From contig DGNT01000008.1 in the NCBI GenBank assembly GCA_002389055.1, positions 536 to 11,237 on the forward strand: a stretch of DNA of 10,702 nucleotides, given 5' to 3'. Made by a program: the position numbers and the translations under genes. The stretch comes from Alcanivorax sp. UBA4485. Its GTDB lineage: Bacteria; Pseudomonadota; Gammaproteobacteria; Pseudomonadales; Alcanivoracaceae. Positions within the stretch are counted from its first letter, which is position 1. Every line of letters starts with the position of its first letter. Below the pieces are notes generated by a model. The model saw only the letters and a program-made list of their open reading frames with translations. It was not told the origin of the DNA and did no database searches. Below, piece after piece: positions 7,052-10,702 of the stretch.

Positions 7052-7550
7052 CGTCCTGGCGCAACTGCGGGCTCTGCGCCAGGAAGGCGCCCACCAGCGC
7101 GACCCGGTGCGCTTCGCCTACCTGGAAAGCTTCGCCGCACGCCTGGCCGAAAGCCAGCGCGCGCCGTCGCAAAAGCATCAGAAAAAACTGGAGCAAGCCC
7201 TCGCGGACTACCAGGCCCGCGCGGAAGCCGGCGACGGCGAAAACCAGGACGACCCCATAGCGGGGACATACCGGTCACCGCTGGCGGTGTTACTGCACAC
7301 GTTGCGCGGCGACGGTGACGCACCCCGCGACCTGAAAGCCCTGGCGCCGATCCGCGAGGCCCAGGCCCGGCAACAGATGGCCGCCCGAATCCAGCACGCC
7401 ATCACTCACACCCCCGGCGACGCCGGCCCGCTCAACGCCCACCGCCAAGTAGCCCGCGCGCTGGCCGCGCTGCAGGACATATCACCGGAATATCTGGAGC
7501 ATCTGGTCACCTACCTGGATGACCTGATGGTATTGGAGAAAATCCGCTAA
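7044..7550 (+). CDS. DUF2894 family protein
   Basis: A soluble, charged protein of 168 residues without signal or membrane segment. The N-terminal half is helical and rich in Gln, Ala and Arg. The middle has SPLAVLLHTLRG. The C-terminal part has DAGPLNAHRQVARALAALQ followed by DISPEYLEHLVTYLDDLMVLEKI, the DUF2894 pattern (GPLN-H, then SPxYL with a terminal D-L-LE motif). It starts 8 nt inside the preceding gene (ATGAGTGA), so it is the last coupled member of the four-gene operon. Function is unknown. Its constant company with DUF802 and OmpA genes suggests a cytoplasmic partner, adaptor or regulator of the motor. Its stop overlaps the stop of the convergent PH-domain gene. Confidence 0.83.
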   Translation: MSDVLAQLRALRQEGAHQRDPVRFAYLESFAARLAESQRAPSQKHQKKLEQALADYQARAEAGDGENQDDPIAGTYRSPLAVLLHTLRGDGDAPRDLKALAPIREAQARQQMAARIQHAITHTPGDAGPLNAHRQVARALAALQDISPEYLEHLVTYLDDLMVLEKIR

Positions 7551-7915
7551 AGAATATTGTTCGAGATGTACTTGGAGATTTCGACGATGGCGGTGCTGCC
7601 GGTGAACTCAAACCGCACCTTGCCCACGGAAGAAACGTACACTTCCAGCTCCGAGTCCAGATCAAAGGTGCCGGAGGTTTCCACCGAGTAAGCTTCGATG
7701 TTCTTGTAGGGAATCGAGGTGAAGTCTTTCTTGCTGCCGGTAATGCCCTGCACGTTCACGGCGATGATGCGTTTGTTGGTGAACACCACGCCGTCGCGGA
7801 ATGATTTGTAGGCGTCGACGATGGCCTCGCCCTCCACCAGCAGCGCGCTGACTTTGTCCGCGTACTCGTTATTCTGCTTAAGCTTGAAGAAGCCCTTGTT
7901 TTCGAAATCGATCAT
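7547..7915 (-). CDS. Bacterial PH-domain protein
   Basis: This small 122-residue protein has a short helical N-terminus (MIDFENKGFFKLKQNN) followed by a single pleckstrin-homology-like domain. Characteristic of the bacterial PH family are DGVVFTNKRIIAVNVQGITG (41-60), the strand pair around KKDFTSIPYKNIEAYSVETS and the later strands SELEVYVSS and GKVRFEF. No membrane helix or signal is present. Members of this family form ring-like oligomers, and their roles are mostly unknown. ATG 7915 has a near-perfect AAGGAGG (7922-7928 on the plus strand) 6 bases upstream. Base composition is lower in GC than its neighbours: 33 of 60 bases in 7561-7620 are G or C. Codons such as AAT, ATT and TTG-type anticodon strings are commoner here, hinting at separate ancestry. 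It converges on the DUF2894 gene with a 4-nt overlap of stops (CTAA). Confidence 0.85.
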   Translation of the reverse strand: MIDFENKGFFKLKQNNEYADKVSALLVEGEAIVDAYKSFRDGVVFTNKRIIAVNVQGITGSKKDFTSIPYKNIEAYSVETSGTFDLDSELEVYVSSVGKVRFEFTGSTAIVEISKYISNNIL

Positions 7916-7954
7916 GGGTTGCCTCCTTTCGTGATCGTTCGCTCTGGGGCGGCC

Positions 7955-7993
7955 GGGGCTTCGCCCCTTTCGCGGGCGGGGCCCGCTCCCACA
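7955..7993. repeat. REP-like double hairpin
   Basis: GGGGC-TTC-GCCCC (7955-7967) is followed directly by a hairpin GCGGGC-GGG-GCCCGC (7972-7986) and then TCCCACA. A GCGGGC/GCCCGC palindrome followed by TCCCACA is the look of the repetitive extragenic palindromes common in Pseudomonas and relatives. It lies in the 133-bp gap between yghU and the PH gene, both on the minus strand. Only one clear copy is in the window, so family membership is by resemblance. Confidence 0.55.
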
Positions 7994-8007
7994 AGGGGCG
8001 CTCTCAC

Positions 8008-8031
8008 ACGGACCGCCCCCACAGCGTCCGT
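8008..8031. repeat. Inverted repeat downstream of yghU
   Basis: ACGGAC (8008-8013) and GTCCGT (8026-8031) form a perfect 6-bp inverted repeat with a 12-base loop, 17 bases beyond the yghU stop on the minus strand. It could fold in the 3' end of the yghU transcript. No T run follows on the minus strand, so a standard intrinsic terminator is not supported. Confidence 0.3.
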
Positions 8032-8048
8032 TCCAACCGGCCTGGCGT

Positions 8049-8918
8049 CTATGAGTCCTCGAGCTTGTCCTGGGTGCGCAGCTGGAAATCGCTGGCGTCG
8101 TGGCGCTCGCGCAGCTGTTCGCTGGGCTCGCCCCAGGCGCGGTTCACCATGCGGCCACGCTGCACGGCGGGACGCTCGGCGATTTCCGCTTCCCAGCGCA
8201 GCACGTTCTTGTAGGTGTGCGCTTCCAGGAATTCGGCGGCTTCGTACACCTTGTTGGTGACCAGGGCGCCGTACCAGGGCCAGACCGCCATGTCGGCGAT
8301 GGTGTAGTCGTCGCCGGCCAGGAAGCGGTTGTCCGCCAGACGGCGGTCGAGCACGTCGAGCTGGCGCTTCACTTCCATGGTGTAGCGGTTGATCGGGTAT
8401 TCGTATTTCTCCGGGGCGTAGGCGTAGAAGTGGCCGAAGCCGCCGCCCAGAAACGGCACCGCGCCCATCTGCCAGAACAGCCAGTTAAGGCATTCGGTGC
8501 GTTTGGCCGGGTCGGTGGGCAGGAAAGCGCCGAACTTTTCCGCCAGATACAGCAGGATGGCGCCGGACTCGAACACGCGCACCGACGGGTCCTGGCTCTG
8601 ATCCACGAGGGCCGGGATCTTGGAGTTGGGGTTGATGTCCACGAAACCGCTGCCGAACTGCTCGCCCTCGGTGATGCGGATCAACCAGGCGTCGTACTCC
8701 GCCCCTTCGAAGCCTTTTTCCAGAAGCTCTTCCAGCAGCACCGTCACCTTGACGCCGTTGGGCGTGGCCAGGGAATACAGCTGCAGCGGGTGCTTGCCCA
8801 CCGGCAGGGCTTTGTCATGGGTGGGCCCGGCGATGGGGCGGTTGATGCTGGCGAATTTGCCGCCGCTTTCCGCATCCCATTTCCAGACTTTCGGAGGCGT
8901 GTAGGTGTCGTCGCTCAT
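8049..8918 (-). CDS. yghU: Glutathione-dependent disulfide-bond oxidoreductase YghU (nu-class GST)
   Basis: The 289-residue product closely follows E. coli YghU as I remember it, in length and along the whole chain. It opens with MSDDTYTPPKVWKWD, followed by NRPIAGPTH (26-34) and LPVGKHPLQLYSLATPNG (38-55). The thioredoxin-like domain has the T52-P-N-G segment at the glutathione site, the cis-proline loop SKIPAL (99-104) and the glutathione-binding ESG (117-119). The helical domain has FLGGGFGHFY (156-165) and DYTIADMAVWPW (204-215), with the fold-capping Asp209. YghU-type enzymes bind two glutathione molecules and reduce disulfides, without a catalytic cysteine, in the cytoplasm. ATG 8918 is chosen because it reproduces the family's N-terminus; GAGAG lies 6 bases upstream. 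The frame stays open far upstream, but that extension reads antisense to tetR and is not real. It is divergent from tetR with a 234-bp gap. Confidence 0.95.
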   Translation of the reverse strand: MSDDTYTPPKVWKWDAESGGKFASINRPIAGPTHDKALPVGKHPLQLYSLATPNGVKVTVLLEELLEKGFEGAEYDAWLIRITEGEQFGSGFVDINPNSKIPALVDQSQDPSVRVFESGAILLYLAEKFGAFLPTDPAKRTECLNWLFWQMGAVPFLGGGFGHFYAYAPEKYEYPINRYTMEVKRQLDVLDRRLADNRFLAGDDYTIADMAVWPWYGALVTNKVYEAAEFLEAHTYKNVLRWEAEIAERPAVQRGRMVNRAWGEPSEQLRERHDASDFQLRTQDKLEDS

Positions 8919-9080
8919 AACTACTCTCTCGGTCAGACAAACGAAGTCGTGCCCATGCTTAAAGGCAAAGAATGACAAGATAACGCTCAAGGCAGCGGCA
9001 AGATAGCCGCGTTGTTGGCGATAAGCCGTGGATTCTTGCTCGATCCTGGTCGCCGGCCACTTGCCCCGCCGGCGGCTTTC

Positions 9081-9109
9081 TTCCGCCCCTGAAACAACTG
9101 TGCTAACGT
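9081..9109 (+). promoter_or_regulatory. Candidate promoter of the tetR-family gene
   Basis: TTCCGC (9081-9086) lies 17 bases before TAACGT (9104-9109), which is preceded by TG at 9101-9102, giving an extended -10 (TGC-TAACGT). The -35 match is weak. Its position 44 bases before the TTG start is reasonable. The rest of the 234-bp gap (8919-9080) holds a GC-rich inverted repeat, CGCCGGC (9051-9057) with GCCGGCG (9068-9074). I could not pick out a convincing yghU promoter in it. Confidence 0.35.
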
Positions 9110-9128
9110 CCGGGCGACCTTCCCGGAC
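9108..9128. promoter_or_regulatory. Candidate TetR operator: 7-bp inverted repeat
   Basis: GTCCGGG (9108-9114) and CCCGGAC (9122-9128) form a perfect inverted repeat with a 7-base spacer, 21 bp in all. It overlaps the end of the putative -10 box and the likely transcript start of the tetR-family gene, which is where autorepressing TetR proteins usually bind. It is GC-rich, so chance symmetry is not excluded. Confidence 0.4.
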
Positions 9129-9141
9129 CGACCCTGATTGT

Positions 9142-9145
9142 GGAG
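9142..9145 (+). promoter_or_regulatory. Ribosome binding site that decides the TTG start of the TetR gene
   Basis: GGAG lies 7 bases before TTG 9153. The alternative in-frame TTG at 9138 precedes this site and has no ribosome signal of its own. No in-frame ATG occurs before the DNA-binding domain. Confidence 0.6.
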
Positions 9146-9152
9146 AACACAC

Positions 9153-9830
9153 TTGCCGGCCGACCCCAAACACAGCGACAGCACCGCCATAGACGGCGAT
9201 CAGCAGCTGGTGGAAGCCACGGTGGACGGCGTGCAGGACACCGCCCTCACCGAGACGCGCCGCAATCAGATTTGCGACGCGGCCCTGGCCCTGTTTCTGG
9301 AAAAAGGCTTCGACGCCACCACCATCCGCGACATCTGCGCGCGCTCCGGGGTCAATCAGGCGAGCATCTACGATTACATCGCCAACAAGAACGACATCCT
9401 GCGCCGGCTGCTCAACAAACTGTGGTTCGCGCAGGACGTGCCGACCCTGGCGGAGCGCCTGGAGCGCGACCCGGACGTGCCGTTCGAGGACCAGGTGGCG
9501 GCGTTTTTCCAGGACGTCTGGACCAAGAAGCGCCAGGGCACCCTGCTGATCTACCGCTCCATTCCCCACCTCCGCGACGAGGACCGCAAAACCATGCGCG
9601 CCCGGGACGAGGCGGTGCTGGACGCGCTCGCCGACCAGCTGCGTCAGCGTAGCGGTTTGCCGGCGGACGACCCGCGCGCCGAGGTGGTCGCCAATATGAT
9701 CGTCTTTCTGGCCGCTTTCGCGCCGATGCGCGACTGGCTGAACCGGGGCATCGACGACACCGTGATCCTCAAGACGGTGGCGGCGGCGGTCCGCGCCATG
9801 GTCGACCAACTGGGCGAAAAGCCCAATTAA
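9153..9830 (+). CDS. TetR/AcrR family transcriptional regulator
   Basis: A 225-residue regulator beginning at TTG 9153 (MPADPKHSDS). After an unusually long leader of about 33 residues, the TetR DNA-binding domain spans about 36-82. It has RRNQICDAALALFLEKGF, then TTIRDICARSGVNQASIYDYI with the helix-turn-helix, and NKNDILRRLL. The remaining helices form a ligand-binding and dimerisation domain of ordinary length. The helix-turn-helix and following YDYIANKNDIL closely resemble TetR regulators found beside fatty-acid or CoA-ester genes. The acyl-CoA ligase gene lies 156 bp downstream in the same direction, and yghU diverges upstream. I infer that it represses itself and the ligase gene, with an acyl-CoA-type ligand, but no ligand can be read from sequence. 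The likely start is near-cognate, which would lower its own expression. Confidence 0.88.
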   Translation: MPADPKHSDSTAIDGDQQLVEATVDGVQDTALTETRRNQICDAALALFLEKGFDATTIRDICARSGVNQASIYDYIANKNDILRRLLNKLWFAQDVPTLAERLERDPDVPFEDQVAAFFQDVWTKKRQGTLLIYRSIPHLRDEDRKTMRARDEAVLDALADQLRQRSGLPADDPRAEVVANMIVFLAAFAPMRDWLNRGIDDTVILKTVAAAVRAMVDQLGEKPN

Positions 9831-9890
9831 TTCAGCCGCTTAGCTTCCGAAACACTATTCCATTATTCCTGATTTCGGTGTGACCCGCCG

Positions 9891-9931
9891 GTCAACGGCG
9901 CTTGACTTACCGCCACGATCCGCCTTAGCTT
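9891..9931 (+). promoter_or_regulatory. Candidate promoter of the acyl-CoA ligase gene, -35 within an inverted repeat
   Basis: TTGACT (9902-9907) matches the -35 box at 5 of 6. TAGCTT (9926-9931), 18 bases on, is a poor -10 (3 of 6), so the promoter would be weak or activator-dependent. The -35 is the right arm of GTCAA-N6-TTGAC (9891-9906), so a bound protein there would block or contact polymerase. Upstream, 9831-9890 holds an AT-rich patch and the inverted repeats CCGAAA...TTTCGG (9847-9878) and CGCCG-N5-CGGCG (9886-9900, overlapping the next one). None of these has a terminator-like T run. Confidence 0.35.
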
Positions 9932-9936
9932 GATTC

Positions 9937-9950
9937 CTGACAAGTGTCAG
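9937..9950. promoter_or_regulatory. Palindrome CTGACA-AG-TGTCAG, candidate operator upstream of the acyl-CoA ligase gene
   Basis: A perfect 14-bp near-palindrome (6-bp arms, 2-base centre) lies 36 bases before the ligase start, just downstream of the putative -10 box. TGACA/TGTCA half-sites of this kind are typical of dimeric repressors, including TetR-family proteins. The neighbouring TetR regulator is the natural candidate to bind it. Confidence 0.5.
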
Positions 9951-9975
9951 CCAGCCCACGGCGCCCGCCGTGCAT

Positions 9976-9981
9976 AAGGAG
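9976..9981 (+). promoter_or_regulatory. Ribosome binding site that decides the TTG start of the acyl-CoA ligase
   Basis: AAGGAG, a strong Shine-Dalgarno match, lies 5 bases before TTG 9987. There is no in-frame ATG at the N-terminus; the first one is deep within the enzyme domain. Confidence 0.75.
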
Positions 9982-9986
9982 AACCA

Positions 9987-10702
9987 TTGACGCCCGAAGA
10001 CGCCCAGGCGCATATCGCCGCCAGCGATCCCCGCTTCGCGCTCACCGAGGCGGTGATCGGCGGAGTCCGCTATCCGGTATTCGCCAATGCCCCGGCGCAC
10101 CTGCGCGTGCTGCTGGAAGACGCCGCTCCCGACTACGGCGACCGCGACGCCCTGGTCTACCATGACGAGCGCTGGAGCCACGCCGAGCTGTGCCGCGAGG
10201 TGACGCGCATGGCCAACGCCCTGGCGGATGACCTGGGCGTGCGCCAAGGCGATCCGGTGGCGATCGCCATGCGCAACTACCCGGAGCTGCCGATTCTGAT
10301 TCTGGCGGTGGCGGCGCTGGGCGCGGTGGCGGTGCCGATGAACGCCTGGTGGTCGGAGCAGGAGCTGGCCTACGGCCTGAAGGACTGCGGCGCCCGGGTG
10401 GTGTTCGCCGACGGCCCGCGCCACCAGCGCATCGAGAAGCTGGCCACCGACAACGGCCTGACGCTGATCGCGGTGCGCGACGCCGAGGCCCTGCCCGGCC
10501 AGCCGCGCTATGAACCACTGCGAGACAGCGGCCGCGACGACCGCTGGCCGGACGTGACCATCGCCCCGGACGACGACTTCGCGGTGCTCTATTCCTCCGG
10601 CTCCACCGGCAACCCCAAGGGCGTGGTGCTCACCCATCGCGGCGCGATCTCGGCGGTGTACTCCTGGATCATGGCGCGGCTGATGGCGCCGCTGGTGGCG
10701 GA
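9987..10702 (+). CDS. AMP-dependent acyl-CoA synthetase/ligase, 3' end beyond the window
   Basis: From TTG 9987 the frame is open for 238 codons to the window edge, starting MTPEDAQAHIAASDPRFALT. It is the N-terminal part of a class I adenylate-forming enzyme, which activates a carboxylic acid as acyl-AMP and then transfers it to CoA. The phosphate-binding A3 motif YSSGSTGNPKGVVLTHRG lies at 202-219. Upstream are the expected ALVYHDERWSHAEL (55-68), GVRQGDPVAIAMRNYPEL (84-101) and LGAVAVPMNAWW (111-122), which are usual spacings for fatty-acyl- or aryl-CoA ligases. The substrate-specificity region and the C-terminal domain are outside the window, so no substrate is named. A strong AAGGAG supports the TTG start. 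The tetR-family gene upstream and the palindromes at 9891-9950 point to ligand-responsive control. Confidence 0.9.
   Translation, partial: MTPEDAQAHIAASDPRFALTEAVIGGVRYPVFANAPAHLRVLLEDAAPDYGDRDALVYHDERWSHAELCREVTRMANALADDLGVRQGDPVAIAMRNYPELPILILAVAALGAVAVPMNAWWSEQELAYGLKDCGARVVFADGPRHQRIEKLATDNGLTLIAVRDAEALPGQPRYEPLRDSGRDDRWPDVTIAPDDDFAVLYSSGSTGNPKGVVLTHRGAISAVYSWIMARLMAPLVA

Noticed and set aside
3562..7550. A complete Zorya defence system
   Set aside because: Only the motor-like pair resembles Zorya. No ZorC, SNF2-like helicase or HNH nuclease gene occurs in the window; the flanking genes are DUF3348, DUF2894 and a PH-domain protein.
8919..9809. Upstream extension of the yghU frame on the minus strand to about 586 residues
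   Set aside because: The family N-terminus (MSDDTYTPPKVW) begins at 8918; the extension is antisense to a clear TetR gene and shows no domain.
9847..9878. Inverted repeat CCGAAA...TTTCGG after tetR as terminator
   Set aside because: The 20-base loop with a 6-bp stem and no following T run does not make a credible intrinsic terminator.

Overview
The window reads as chromosomal DNA of a high-GC gammaproteobacterium. Third codon positions are almost all G or C, a YghU-type glutathione enzyme is present, a REP-like palindrome of Pseudomonas type lies between genes, and acyl-CoA enzymes sit at both ends. An Alcanivorax- or Pseudomonas-related genome would fit, but that placement is inference. No tRNA, rRNA, CRISPR array, transposase or phage gene was seen.

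Layout. (1) 1-458, minus: 5' part of a hot-dog acyl-CoA thioesterase, starting at GTG. (2) 592-1821, plus: a divergent YbfB/YjiJ-like major facilitator transporter. (3) 1942-3393, plus: a PhoX/DUF839 protein with a twin-arginine signal and a lipobox. (4) 3562-7550, plus: four tightly overlapping genes for a DUF3348 protein, a MotA/TolQ/ZorA-like membrane protein with a roughly 500-residue helical tail carrying DUF802-type repeats, a MotB/ZorB-like OmpA protein, and a DUF2894 protein. (5) 7547-7915, minus: a small bacterial PH-domain protein of visibly lower GC, converging on the operon with overlapping stop codons. (6) 7955-8031: REP-like hairpins. (7) 8049-8918, minus: yghU. (8) 9153-9830, plus: a TetR-family regulator with a TTG start. 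(9) 9987-10702, plus: 5' part of an AMP-dependent acyl-CoA synthetase/ligase, also with a TTG start and cut by the window edge.

The most interesting part is the four-gene operon. Its two membrane proteins have the hallmarks of an ion-driven stator pair. One is a TolQ/MotA-type core with GTF and FGTS membrane motifs. The other is a one-helix protein with an aspartate at the start of its membrane helix and a C-terminal peptidoglycan-binding OmpA domain. The same architecture drives flagella, Ton/Tol transport and the Zorya anti-phage system. Here it has no Zorya effector genes (no ZorC, SNF2 helicase or HNH nuclease) and is bracketed by two uncharacterised soluble proteins. I infer a peptidoglycan-anchored, ion-driven motor of unknown purpose. 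DUF3348, DUF802 and DUF2894 genes are known to occur together in other Proteobacteria, so the gene set is a recurring family without an assigned function.

The right end looks like a local regulatory unit. The tetR gene and the ligase gene run in the same direction, yghU diverges from them, and several palindromes lie at likely promoters. The simplest reading is that the TetR protein controls itself and the ligase gene, and possibly yghU.
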